NCBI GenBank assembly: GCA_009829735.1
Contig: CM020620.1
Coordinates: forward strand, 9,989,794-10,053,793
Length of the DNA: 64,000 nt
Direction of reading: 5' to 3'
DNA from: Pyropia yezoensis
Lineage: Eukaryota > Rhodophyta > Bangiophyceae > Bangiales > Bangiaceae
The notes below the pieces were generated by a model that did no database searches, had not been told where the DNA came from, and worked only from the letters and a program-made list of their open reading frames with translations. Below, piece by piece: positions 24,401 through 37,400 of the stretch. The stretch's first letter is position 1. Each line of letters begins with the position of its first letter. The position numbers and the translations under genes are program-made.

Positions 24401-25282
24401 GCCCGACGCGCGGGAGGGGGAGGCCGGGGCTGCCGCCGGTTTGGCAGCCGGGGATGGGGGTGGGGGGGGGGGGGAATGGGGGAACAGGGAGCGCCCCCGA
24501 AGTCGGTGCCGCTGCGCCAGAGGCCGCGTCGATGGCCGATGACGCGGCGACCGCTGATGGAGTCCCCGCCGCCGCGGCGGCGTCCAAGGCGACGGAGGCG
24601 GCCGCCGCCGCCGCGGCCGCCGCGTGGCTGACCCGCCCCGCCGGGGAGCGCACGTCCACCCACCCCGGCTCCGCCACGTCAACGCCCGCAACGTGCGCCA
24701 GCAGCGCGTCGTACGCGTCGTTGGTCATGCTGGGGGCGGGGGCGTCGCGGTAGGAAGCCGCGTCGGCGGCGAGTTGCTCCTCCACCAGCGCCACATACTC
24801 CTCACGAGACGCGCACGCCCAGGGGCCGAGGCCGTCGCCGTCGCCACCGCCGACGCCATCTGCGCCTTGACCGTCCGCTGTGGGGGCGGGGGGGGCTACC
24901 GCCGCCGCCGCCGCCGCCCCCGCGACTGTCTGGTCGCCTGCCGGCAGGGTGGCCGCAGAGAGGACCGCCGCCGTCGATGACGCCGCCCGCCCCGCGGCGA
25001 CGGCAGCGGCGGCAGCGGCCACCCCCGGGCCCCTCGGCGGCAGCCGCCGGCACCGGCCGGCGCACCGCAGGAGCCGTCACTGGGGCGGCGGCGGCGTGCC
25101 GCCACGGCCGGGCCGGCGAGAGGCCACCCCCGCTGCCGGCGGCGGGGGCAGCGGCGGCGGCGGCGGCTCAACAAAGGTTGCAGTGGGGGGGCGAGCCCCC
25201 CTGGCAGCGCGGCGGCGGCAGCAGCGGCGCGGGTGGAGCGGCCGGCGGCGGCGAGACGCAGCGCCGCCCTGGCCGACAGCAT
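21445..25282 (-). pseudogene. ligA: NAD+-dependent DNA ligase (LigA type), right copy; same TAG and motif I change
   Basis: Mirror copy of the ligase at 11965-15853, reading towards it. It keeps every domain of the left copy: Ia, adenylation, OB, four-Cys finger, HhH, BRCT. It has the same Gln codon in motif I (complement of 24253-24255) and the same TAG (complement of 23968-23970), so both lesions predate the duplication. It differs at homopolymers. C8 here joins an Ala-rich N-terminal stretch in frame to domain Ia, while C7 in the left copy breaks that. Conversely, C12 near 24465 breaks the frame before the adenylation domain, where C14 in the left copy keeps it. A Ser/Arg difference lies in the Gly-rich insert (about 23743). 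Neither copy therefore encodes a full ligase as read, and homopolymer sequencing error is a live alternative. Confidence 0.85.
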
Positions 25283-26240
25283 CTGGGGTAGGGTATGGGG
25301 GGGAGAGGTGGGCGTAGCTGGGGCACGGGAATGAATGGTAGGGTGGAGACTGTTACAGCAGCAGTGGCAGACGGGTGTGCTGACAGAGCCGTCGGGGATG
25401 AACGGCTGTCGGATGAGTGGAGCATAGATGGGGAGCCATCGCGACTCGGTGGAGGTGTGATGGATCTGTAGCACGGTTGGCAAAATGTGTGCATTTTTTG
25501 AGTCGCCTTTGATTGGAGTATGCTTTGATTAACGACAGTTTTAATTAATCGCCGATGTGTCAGTTTTTATACCTTTTTTGATTGTGTACAATATATAGTG
25601 GACCAGGGCAGTGACATTGTTTAGGGAGCAACGGAAACTACAGTCAGAAATGAGAAAGCCATAAAAAATAAGAATGCTGTCGTCACCCGCCATATATCAT
25701 TTCAGAGTAAGGACCATTGCTGGATCGGGCTGCTCGACAGGGTTGATATATTCCTAAATCTTGGTCAAGGGTGTATACTATACGTGTAATCGTAGAAACA
25801 ATCAAACCATAACTATTGTCTCTCATTTAAAGTATTTTGTGCCACGGGTCGTCCACGTGGTGGATGTGTACTATATTTGACCCCGTGACTCCCCCCAGCG
25901 ACTGCGAAGCAAGCATCACACGCAGTGAGTACAGGGGTGTACGCGGTCATATGACAGCGTCCCGCCAACAAGTGGCCCACTCCTGCTCCGACGAGTGTTC
26001 CAGGCGAACCGCACCGTACAGCTACTTTGTACACGTAGTCGCAATAATTGCACTACATTTACAATGGATCAGGACTGGCGGCTGGGAAAGCGGAGGCAAG
26101 AGCTTTCAATCCAGGTCAAGCTAGCGGAAAGAGGGTATAGAGAGGCCGGGGGCTTGTGGGTGCGCTGGTGCGTCTACAGCTCGCCGGCACCACAACGGTC
26201 AAAAAAGGCATAGCGCACACTGGTCTACCTCGCCTTCTAC

Positions 26241-26621
26241 TCAATTCAACACCATATAAACCGTCTCTTCAAAAGCCTCAACTACATCCTCGGCTGCCAG
26301 CCCCGGACGAACAGCACTCGATACGTCAGGTGCCGCAATGTCCACGAAGTCCTCGAAGCTGGTGGTGTTGGCCATGAAAGACTCATCCGTGAGGGTGTTG
26401 TCAACAGGAGTCATCTCTCCATGAACTTGCCGACGCACCTCTGCAACAGCCTCCGGCTGAAGCAGATGAGCTTTAAGCCAGCATTCAGCGAGCTGTTGGG
26501 CGGGCATTGCGCGCCACATATCCTCGATGAGATTCCCTGCGTCGATTAAATTTTCGTGACCGCCGACGTCGAGGTCCCCTCCGCGTAGGACGCGCCGTGG
26601 CGCGAAGCGCAGGGAAAGCGT
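26241..26621 (-). pseudogene. pogo/Tigger-type transposase C-terminal relic, right copy (frame open)
   Basis: 126 codons open from just after a TGA (minus strand, 26624-26622) to the TGA at 26241; the first ATG is at 26519, giving 92 residues. Order: an Asn-Leu-Ile-Asp-Ala helix, Trp-Arg-Ala-Met-Pro, Glu-Cys-Trp-Leu-Lys-Ala, then Phe-Glu-Asp-Phe and a Glu-Asp-Val-Val end. In pogo/Tigger transposases the region after the DDE core has the form 'aW..v....i..CW.ka', followed by an acidic tail, which is what I see. Neither the N-terminal CENP-B-like HTH nor the DDE triad is present, so this is a remnant or the last exon of a larger element. It has one base more than the left copy, which keeps the frame open. 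Confidence 0.5.
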
Positions 26622-28369
26622 TCAAAAGAAACAGAGGATGCAGCACATGCGCATGTACTGTACATAGTGGTGGATATCGCACGGTGTGCCGGAGGTGGGA
26701 TCGCGCACGCTGCCTATAAAGGCGACAGCGCCGTGCCATAACTGTGCGTCTACAGAAAAAATTCTACTCCAGGACTGCCTCACTCCTTTTAATTATCCTC
26801 GCAAATGCTTCTCCATATTGGGCGAGGTACATTCACTCTCGCTGAGGACGGCCCTCGTGCGATGTGCGGCTCGATTATGTGATGGGGGTCATATAACTGA
26901 GGCGCATATAACCGCGTACGCTCTGTGCATCCTTGTCAGCAGACTCTATCGCGTAGCAGCACGCTACTATGCCGATGATTGTGCCCTCTCTCGACTCCCC
27001 TTCCGTGATCGAAGTCTCCACGATGCATGAGCACACATCCTGGAGAAAATCCTTCTCCTGTATTCATCGCGGCAGCGGCCTGGCATGGTCGACGTTGCTC
27101 ATGCTCACCTGGTCGCGTGGTTACTGCTGACATGCCATCAATTTCGAGCCGTAAAACAGCAGTCGTTTTGACCAAGCATGTGAAAACTGTTCAATTTTTT
27201 TGCAGCCGGCAAAATTCGGGGCCTACGTACTGATACAGCTCTGGCCGTTGTGATAATTCATTGATAATTTCATAATTTATCTTTGAGATTAAACTGTCGA
27301 CCCCTCATCCCTGCTCCTCGAGAGCGACCTATGGAACGAGATTGTTTCTTTTATACGAGAAGCATAGAATCTGAAGAACATTTTCCAGTGTAGAAAGTTT
27401 TTGACGCTGTTGCTTTCTTTGGAGAACGGAACAAAAGTGCAGACGATTTAGAGAACAGACGGGGCTACTTCATAATGTTATACTACAAGGCGGTTTCGGT
27501 GGGCAGAGTCAACGTACTGATCTGTCTTTAGCACGCGCGCCAGCGAGCGTGAGTCACAGAAGCGGCGCCTGCTCGGTCATTTGGCGCCCATCGTTGTGCA
27601 GGCCCACGCGCCCCTAGCGACAATCACCTGATGTGAAGCAATACGGAAACAAGCAAGACGTCGCACGAGCACAGTGGCGGCCCGTACTACCCAGTCAGCG
27701 CAATGAGTTTGTACAAGGTAAATACCTCCTGCTGACGGTGATGCAGGGCATGCCGTTCAAAAGTTCTCTGCCCTGTCGTTGGTCTTGATCTGGCTCCTGC
27801 TCACCAAGGCGGGGGGAGAGATCGCGGAGCGGCCGCTACCCCCAGTGCAATTGGGGATGGTGAGGCCCTTGCTGGGGTCGGTCGTACCACGGGGGCCGTC
27901 CTGGGCCTGCCAAGCTCCTTGAGAGCCGCCAGCCGGGTGGCTGATTGTCGAGGTGGGGGTGAGGCAGCCGTGGTTCATCCTGTCGTCGTTGGTGGTTTAG
28001 CTGATGCTGGCGGACGTGACGACCAGGACGGCGACGGCGATGCGCTGACGCCAGGTCACTCGAACGTCTTTGCTAATCGCTGACCTGTTGCAGTCGCGTT
28101 CCGAACCAGGCGACTTTAAAACGCGCATTTCTCAAAGCAGGCTATCGCGGCTGGGGCAAGCTTCACAAAAATGAAAAATCTATCATCACCCGCCACATAT
28201 GCACAAGAGCTCCCTACATTGACTTGTACTGTGCTGTGAAGGGGAATTCGCTTGCCGTTAATTGACACAGGCGAAAGTGTGGGTGGTGAATACTCCAACT
28301 ATCGATGCCACGTCGGTTGGCACCAAAGCTGCTGGCCTCAGCTCATGCACGGGGGGCCAGCGCGACGCG

Positions 28370-28409
28370 GCGTGCGAATTCCGGTTTTCAATCAAAACCG
28401 GAATTTGCC
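28370..28409. repeat. Satellite hairpin, representative copy
   Basis: Each unit contains AATTCCGGTTTT, a 5-base spacer (CGATC or CAATC) and the exact reverse complement AAAACCGGAATT. The two spacer variants alternate among units while the 12-bp arms are almost invariant, for example at 29110, 29476 and 29842. Confidence 0.85.
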
Positions 28410-31400
28410 CTCTGCACCGCGGTGCGTGTCGGTCCAAGACGCCGCTTTCTGTGCAAATACTTTCTGACTATCGTCTCTGTCCGTGGCCACTCCAAAATCA
28501 GCCGCCACACGATGCGGCTGGTGGGTGGTGGGGGGCGTCGAAAATGCCGTTGGTGGGTGGTGCGGGGCGTCGAAAGAACTCAGGTTGGCCGACAAGTGCG
28601 CATCCACGCTGGACCACCGTACGTGTGCTGACGCAGGCGGAAGTGTGGGTGGTGAATGCTCCAACTATCGATGCCACGTCGGTTGGCACCAAAGCTGCTG
28701 GCCTCAGCTCTTGAACGGGGGGCCAGCGCGACGCGGCGTGCGAATTCCGGTTTTCAATCAAAACCGGAATTTGCCCTCTGCACCGCGGTGCGTGTCGGTC
28801 CAAGACGCCGCTTTCTGTGCAAATACTTTCTGACTATCGTCTCTGTCCGTGGCCACTCCAAAATCAGCCGCCACACGATGCGGCTGGTGGGTGGTGGGGG
28901 GCGTCGAAAATGCCGCTGCTGGGTGGTGCGGGGCGTCGAAATAACCCGGGTTGGCCGACAAGTGCGCATCCACGCTGGACCACCGTACGTGTGGTGACAC
29001 AGGCGGAAGTGTGGGTGGTGAATGCTCCAACTATCGATGCCACGTCGGTTGGCACCAAAGCTGCTGGCCTCAGTTCATGCACGGGGGGCCAGCGCGACGC
29101 GGCGTGCGAATTCCGGTTTTCGATCAAAACCGGAATTTGCCCTCTGCACCGCGGTGCGTGTCGGTCCAAGACGCCGCTTTCTGTGCAAATACTTTCTGAC
29201 TATCGTCTCTGTCCGTGGCCACTCCAAAATCAGCCACCATACGAGGCCGCTGGTGGGTGGTGGGGGGCGTCGAAAATGCCGCTGGTGGGTGGTGGGGGGC
29301 GTCGAAATAACCCGGGTTGGCCGACCAGTGCGCATCCACGCTGGACCACCGAATTTGTGGCGACACAGGCGGAAGTGTGGGTGGTGAATACTCCAACTAT
29401 CGATGCCACGTCGGTTGGCACCAAAGCTGCTGGCCTCAGTTCATGCACGGGGGGCCAGCGCGACGCGGCGTGCGAATTCCGGTTTTCAATCAAAACCGGA
29501 ATTTGCCCTCTGCACCGCGGTGCGTGTCGGTCCAAGACGCCGCTTTCTGTGCAAATACTTTCTGACTATCGTCTCTGTCCGTGGCCACTCCAAAATCAGC
29601 CGCCACACGATGCGGCTGGTGGGTGGTGGGGGGCGTCGAAAATGCCGCTGCTGGGTGGTGCGGGGCGTCGAAAGAACCCAGGTTGGCCGACAAGTGCGCA
29701 TCCACGCTGGACCACCGTACGTGTGGTGACACAGGCGGAAGTGTGGGTGGTGAATGCTCCAACTATCGATGCCACGTCGGTTGGCACCAAAGCTGCTGGC
29801 CTCAGTTCATGCACGGGGGGCCAGCGCGACGCGGCGTGCGAATTCCGGTTTTCAATCAAAACCGGAATTTGCCCTCTGCACCGCGGTGCGTGTCGGTCCA
29901 AGACGCCGCTTTCTGTGCAAATACTTTCTGACTATCGTCTCTGTCCGTGGCCACTCCAAAATCAGCCACCATACGAGGCCGCTGGTGGGTGGTGGGGGGC
30001 GTCGAAAATGCCATTGGTGGGTGGTGGGGGGCGTCGAAATAACCCGGGTTGGCCGACCAGTGCGCATCCACGCTGGACCACCGTACGTGTGGTGACACAG
30101 GCGGAAGTGTGGGTGGTGAATACTCCAACTATCGATGCCACGTCGGTTGGCACCAAAGCTGCTGGCCTCAGTTCATGCACGGGGGGCCAGCGCGACGCGG
30201 CGTGCGAATTCCGGTTTTCAATCAAAACCGGAATTTGCCCTCTGCACCGCGGTGCGTGTCGGTCCAAGACGCCGCTTTCTGTGCAAATACTTTCTGACTA
30301 TCGTCTCTGTCCGTGGCCACTCCAAAATCAGCCACCATACGAGGCCGCTGGTGGGTGGTGGGGGGCGTCGAAAATGCCGCTGGTGGGTGGTGGGGGGCGT
30401 CGAAATAACCCGGGTTGGCCGACAAGTGCGCATCCACGCTGGACCACCGAATTTGTGGCGACACAGGCGGAAGTGTGGGTGGTGAATACTCCAACTATCG
30501 ATGCCACGTCGGTTGGCACCAAAGCTGCTGGCCTCAGTTCATGCACGGGGGGCCAGCGCGACGCGGCGTGCGAATTCCGGTTTTCAATCAAAACCGGAAT
30601 TTGCCCTCTGCACCGCGGTGCGTGTCGGTCCAAGACGCCGCTTTCTGTGCAAATACTTTCTGACTATCGTCTCTGTCCGTGGCCACTCCAAAATCAGCCA
30701 CCATACGAGGCCGCTGGTGGGTGGTGGGGGGCGTCGAAAATGCCGTTGGTGGGTGGTGGGGGGCGTCTAAATAACCCGGGTTGGCCGACAAGTGCGCATC
30801 CACGCTGGACCACCGTACGTGTGGTGACACAGGCGGAAGTGTGGGTGGTGAATGCTCCAACTATTGATGCCACGTCGGTTGGCACCAAAGCTGCTGGCCT
30901 CAGTTCATGCACGGGGGGCCAGCGCGACGCGGCGTGCGAATTCCGGTTTTCAATCAAAACCGGAATTTGCCCTCTGCACCGCGGTGCGTGTCGGTCCAAG
31001 ACGCCGCTTTCTGTGCAAATACTTTCTGACTATCGTCTCTGTCCGTGGCCTTTCCAGAATCAGCCACCATACGAGGCCGCTGGTGGGTGGTGGGGGGCGT
31101 CGAAAATGCCGCTGGTGGGTGGTGGGGGGCGTCGAAATATCGCGGTTTGGCCGACCAGTGCGCATCCACGCTGGCTCACCGTACGTGTGGTGACACAGGC
31201 GGAAGTGTGGGTGGTGAATGCTCCAACTATCGATGCCACGTCGGTTGGCACCAAAGCTGCTGGCCTCAGTTCATGCACGGGGGGCCAGCGCGACGCGGCG
31301 TGCGAATTCCGGTTTTCGATCAAAACCGGAATTTGCCCTCTGCGCCGCGGTGCGTGTCGGTCCAAGACGCCGCTTTCTGTGCAAATACTTTCTGACTATC

Positions 31401-34400
31401 GTCTCTGTCCGTGGCCTTTCCAAAATCAGCCACCATACGAGGCCGCTGGTGGGTGGTGGGGGGCGTCGAAAATGCCATTGGTGGGTGGTGGGGTGCGTCG
31501 AAATAACCCGGGTTGGCCGACAAGTGCGCATCCACGCTGGACCACCGAATTTGTGGCGACACAGGCGGAAGTGTGGGTGGTGAATACTCCAACTATCGAT
31601 GCCACGTCGGTTGGCACCAAAGCTGCTGGCCTCAGTTCATGCACGGGGGGCCAGCGCGACGCGGCGTGCGAATTCCGGTTTTCAATCAAAACCGGAATTT
31701 GCCCTCTGCACCGCGGTGCGTGTCGGTCCAAGACGCCGCTTTCTGTGCAAATACTTTCTGACTATCGTCTCTGTCCGTGGCCACTCCAAAATCAGCCACC
31801 ATACGAGGCCGCTGGTGGGTGGTGGGGGGCGTCGAAAATGCCGCTGGTGGGTGGAGGGGGGCGTCGAAATATCGCGGTTTGGCCGACCAGTGCGCATCCA
31901 CGCTGGCTCACCGTACGTGTGGTGACACAGGCGGAAGTGTGGGTGGTGAATACTCCAACTATCGATGCCACGTCGGTTGGCACCAAAGCTGCTGGCCTCA
32001 GCTCATGCACGGGGGGCCAGCGCGACGCGGCGTGCGAATTCCGGTTTTCGATCAAAACCGGAATTTGCCCTCTGCGCCGCAGTGCGTGTCGGTCCAAGAC
32101 GCCGCTTTCTGTGCAAATACTTTCTGACTATCGTCTCTGTCCGTGGCTTTTCCAAAATCAGCCACCATACGAGGCCGCTGGTGGGTGGTGGGGGGCGTCG
32201 AAAATGCCGTTGGTGGGTGGTGGGGGGCGTCGAAATATCGCGGTTTGGCCGACCAGTGCGCATCCACGCTGGCTCACCGTACGTGTGGTGACACAGGCGG
32301 AAGTGTGGGTGGTGAATACTCCAACTATCGATGCCACGTCGGTTGGCACCAAAGCTGCTGGCCTCAGTTCATGCACGGGGGGCCAGCGCGACGCGGCGTG
32401 CGAATTCCGGTTTTCGATCAAAACCGGAATTTGCCCTCTGCACCGCGGTGCGTGTCGGTCCAAGACGCCGCTTTCTGTGCAAATACTTTCTGACTATCGT
32501 CTCTGTCCGTGGCCACTCCAAAATCAGCCACCATACGAGGCCGCTGGTGGGTGGTGGGGGGCGTCGAAAATGCCGTTGGTGGGTGGTGGGGGGCGTCGAA
32601 ATATCGCGGTTTGGCCGACCAGTGCGCATCCACGCTGGCTCACCGTACGTGTGGTGACACAGGCGGAAGTGTGGGTGGTGAATACTCCAACTATCGATGC
32701 CACGTCGGTTGGCACCAAAGCTGCTGGCCTCAGCTCATGCACGGGGGGCCAGCGCGACGCGGCGTGCGAATTCCGGTTTTCGATCAAAACCGGAATTTGC
32801 CCTCTGCGCCGCGGTGCGTGTCGGTCCAAGACGCCGCTTTCTGTGCAAATACTTTCTGACTATCGTCTCTGTCCGTGGCCACTCCAAAATCAGCCACCAT
32901 ACGAGGCCGCTGGTGGGTGGTGGGGGGCGTCGAAAATGCCGCTGGTGGGTGGAGGGGGGCGTCGAAATATCGCGGTTTGGCCGACATGCGCGCATCCACG
33001 CTGGCTCACCGTACGTGTGGTGACACAGGCGGAAGTGTGGGTGGTGAATACTCCAACTATCGATGCCACGTCGGTTGGCACCAAAGCTGCTGGCCTCAGC
33101 TCATGCACGGGGGGCCAGCGCGACGCGGCGTGCGAATTCCGGTTTTCGATCAAAACCGGAATTTGCCCTCTGCGCCGCAGTGCGTGTCGGTCCAAGACGC
33201 CGCTTTCTGTGCAAATACTTTCTGACTATCGTCTCTGTCCGTGGCTTTTCCAAAATCAGCCACCATACGAGGCCGCTGGTGGGTGGTGGGGGGCGTCGAA
33301 AATGCCGTTGGTGGGTGGTGGGGGGCGTCGAAATATCGCGGTTTGGCCGACCAGTGCGCATCCACGCTGGCTCACCGTACGTGTGGTGACACAGGCGGAA
33401 GTGTGGGTGGTGAATACTCCAACTATCGATGCCACGTCGGTTGGCACCAAAGCTGCTGGCCTCAGCTCATGCACGGGGGGCCAGCGCGACGCGGCGTGCG
33501 AATTCCGGTTTTCGATCAAAACCGGAATTTGCCCTCTGCGCCGCGGTGCGTGTCGGTCCAAGACGCCGCTTTCTGTGCAAATACTTTCTGACTATCGTCT
33601 CTGTCCGTGGCCACTCCAAAATCAGCCACCATACGAGGCCGCTGGTGGGTGGTGGGGGGCGTCGAAAATGCCGTTGGTGGGTGGTGGGGGGCGTCTAAAT
33701 AACCCGGGTTGGCCGACCAGTGCGCATCCACGCTGGACCACCGAATTTGTGGCGACACAGGCGGAAGTGTGGGTGGTGAATACTCCAACTATCGATGCCA
33801 CGTCGGTTGGCACCAAAGCTGCTGGCCTCAGCTCATGCACGGGGGGCCAGCGCGACGCGGCGTGCGAATTCCGGTTTTCAATCAAAACCGGAATTTGCCC
33901 TCTGCACCGCGGTGCGTGTCGGTCCAAGACGCCGCTTTCTGTGCAAATACTTTCTGACTATCGTCTCGGTCCGTGGCCACTCCAAAATCAGCCACCATAC
34001 GAGGCCGCTGGTGGGTGGTGGGGGGCGTCGAAAATGCCGTTGGTGGGTGGTGGGGGGCGTCGAAATATCGCGGTTTGGCCGACCAGTGCGCATCCACGCT
34101 GGCTCACCGTACGTGTGGTGACACAGGCGGAAGTGTGGGTGGTGAATACTCCAACTATCGATGCCACGTCGGTTGGCACCAAAGCTGCTGGCCTCAGCTC
34201 ATGCACGGGGGGCCAGCGCGACGCGGCGTGCGAATTCCGGTTTTCGATCAAAACCGGAATTTGCCCTCTGCGCCGCGGTGCGTGTCGGTCCAAGACGCCG
34301 CTTTCTGTGCAAATACTTTCTGACTATCGTCTCTGTCCGTGGCCACTCCAAAATCAGCCACCATACGAGGCCGCTGGTGGGTGGTGGGGGGCGTCGAAAA

Positions 34401-37400
34401 TGCCGTTGGTGGGTTGTGGGGGGCGTCTAAATAACCCGGGATGGCCGACCAGTGCGCATCCACGCTGGACCACCGAATTTGTGGCGACACAGGCGGAAGT
34501 GTGGGTGGTGAATACTCCAACTATCGATGCCACGTCGGTTGGCACCAAAGCTGCTGGCCTCAGCTCATGCACGGGGGGCCAGCGCGACGCGGCGTGCGAA
34601 TTCCGGTTTTCAATCAAAACCGGAATTTGCCCTCTGCACCGCGGTGCGTGTCGGTCCAAGACGCCGCTTTCTGTGCAAATACTTTCTGACTATCGTCTCT
34701 GTCCGTGGCCTTTCCAGAATCAGCCACCATACGAGGCCGCTGGTGGGTGGTGGGGGGCCTCGAAAATGCCGCTGGTGGGTGGTGGGGGGCGTCGAAATAT
34801 CGCGGTTTGGCCGACCAGTGCGCATCCACGCTGGCTCACCGTACGTGTGGTGACACAGGCGGAAGTGTGGGTGGTGAATACTCCAACTATCGATGCCACG
34901 TCGGTTGGCACCAAAGCTGCTGGCCTCAGCTCATGCACGGGGGGCCAGCGCGACGCGGCGTGCGAATTCCGGTTTTCGATCAAAACCGGAATTTGCCCTC
35001 TGCGCCGCGGTGCGTGTCGGTCCAAGACGCCGCTTTCTGTGCAAATACTTTCTGACTATCGTCTCTGTCCGTGGCCACTCCAAAATCAGCCACCATACGA
35101 GGCCGCTGGTGGGTGGTGGGGGGCGTCGAAAATGCCGCTGGTGGGTGATGGGGGGCGTCGAAATATCGCGGTTTGGCCGACCAGTGCGCATCCACGCTGG
35201 CTCACCGTACGTGTGGTGACACAGGCGGAAGTGTGGGTGGTGAATACTCCAACTATCGATGCCACGTCGGTTGGCACCAAAGCTGCTGGCCTCAGCTCAT
35301 GCACGGGGGGCCAGCGCGACGCGGCGTGCGAATTCCGGTTTTCAATCAAAACCGGAATTTGCCCTCTGCACCGCGGTGCGTGTCGGTCCAAGACGCCGCT
35401 TTCTGTGCAAATACTTTCTGACTATCGTCTCTGTCCGTGGCCACTCCAAAATCAGCCACCATACGAGGCCGCTGGTGGGTGGTGGGGGGCGTCGAAAATG
35501 CCGCGGGTGGGTGGTGGGGGGCGTCGAAAATGCCGTTGGTGGGTGGTGGGGGGCGTCGAAATATCGCGGTTTGGCCGACATGCGCGCATCCACGCTGGCT
35601 CACCGTACGTGTGGTGACACAGGCGGAAGTGTGGGTGGTGAATACTCCAACTATCGATGCCACGTCGGTTGGCACCAAAGCTGCTGGCCTCAGCTCATGC
35701 ACGGGGGGCCAGCGCGACGCGGCGTGCGAATTCCGGTTTTCAATCAAAACCGGAATTTGCCCTCTGCACCGCGGTGCGTGTCGGTCCAAGACGCCGCTTT
35801 CTGTGCAAATACTTTCTGACTATCGTCTCTGTCCGTGGCCTTTCCAGAATCAGCCACCATACGAGGCCGCTGGTGGGTGGTGGGGGGCGTCGAAAATGCC
35901 GCTGGTGGGTGGTGGGGGGCGTCTAAATAACCCGGGTTGGCCGACCAGTGCGCATCCACGCTGGCTCACCGTACGTGTGGTGACACAGGCGGAAGTGTGG
36001 GTGGTGAATACTCCAACTATCGATGCCACGTCGGTTGGCACCAAAGCTGCTGGCCTCAGCTCATGCACGGGGGGCCAGCGCGACGCGACGTGCGAATTCC
36101 GGTTTTCAATCAAAACCGGAATTTGCCCTCTGCGCCGCGGTGCGTGTCGGTCCAAGACGCCGCTTTCTGTGCAAATACTTTCTGACTATCGTCTCTGTCC
36201 GTGGCCACTCCAAAATCAGCCACCATACGAGGCCGCTGGTGGGTGGTGGGGGGCGTCGAAAATGCCGTTGGTGGGTGGTGGGGGGCGTCTAAATAACCCG
36301 GGTTGGCCGACCAGTGCGCATCCACGCTGGCCACCGTACTGTGGTGACACAGGCGGAAGTGTGGGTGGTGAATACTCCAACTATCGATGCCACGTCGGTT
36401 GGCACCAAAGCTGCTGGCCTCAGCTCATGCACGGGGGGCCAGCGCGACGCGGCGTGCGAATTCCGGTTTTCAATCAAAACCGGAATTTGCCCTCTGCACC
36501 GCGGTGCGTGTCGGTCCAAGACGCCGCTTTCTGTGCAAATACTTTCTGACTATCGTCTCTGTCCGTGGCCACTCCAAAATCAGCCACCATACGAGGCCGC
36601 TGGTGGGTGGTGGGGGGCGTCGAAAATGCCGCTGGTGGGTGGTGGGGGGCGTCGAAATATCGCGGTTTGGCCGACCAGTGCGCATCCACGCTGGCTCACC
36701 GTACGTGTGGTGACACAGGCGGAAGTGTGGGTGGTGAATACTCCAACTATCGATGCCACGTCGGTTGGCACCAAAGCTGCTGGCCTCAGCTCATGCACGG
36801 GGGGCCAGCGCGACGCGGCGTGCGAATTCCGGTTTTCGATCAAAACCGGAATTTGCCCTCTGCGCCGCGGTGCGTGTCGGTCCAAGACGCCGCTTTCTGT
36901 GCAAATACTTTCTGACTATCGTCTCTGTCCGTGGCCACTCCAAAATCAGCCACCATACGAGGCCGCTGGTGGGTGGTGGGGGGCGTCGAAAATGCCGCTG
37001 GTGGGTGGAGGGGGGCGTCGAAATATCGCGGTTTGGCCGACCAGTGCGCATCCACGCTGGCTCACCGTACGTGTGGTGACACAGGCGGAAGTGTGGGTGG
37101 TGAATACTCCAACTATCGATGCCACGTCGGTTGGCACCAAAGCTGCTGGCCTCAGCTCATGCACGGGGGGCCAGCGCGACGCGGCGTGCGAATTCCGGTT
37201 TTCAATCAAAACCGGAATTTGCCCTCTGCACCGCGGTGCGTGTCGGTCCAAGACGCCGCTTTCTGTGCAAATACTTTCTGACTATCGTCTCTGTCCGTGG
37301 CCACTCCAAAATCAGCCACCATACGAGGCCGCTGGTGGGTGGTGGGGGGCGTCGAAAATGCCGCTGGTGGGTGGTGGGGGGCGTCGAAATATCCCGGGTT

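Larger units (their letters stand above)
20999..28368 (-). repeat. Right arm of ~7.4-kb inverted repeat
   Basis: Reverse-complement counterpart of 8880-16247. Mirror positions sum to about 37246-37248 along the whole arm, so only a few bases of net indel separate the arms. The arm starts abruptly at 20999 and runs out into the right-hand satellite, where the mirror image can be followed only to about 28368 because the left side is then N. Confidence 0.95.

Noticed and set aside
12167-25080. Long antisense and alternative-frame open frames over the ligase genes
   Set aside because: GC-rich, stop-poor DNA opens all six frames. Only the frame with ordered LigA motifs is supported; the others are Arg/Pro/Gly-rich shadows.
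8880-28368. Simple mirror artefact (one sequence assembled twice)
   Set aside because: The arms differ at several unambiguous positions outside homopolymers, so they are separate sequences. A haplotype mis-join is still possible and is noted as a check.
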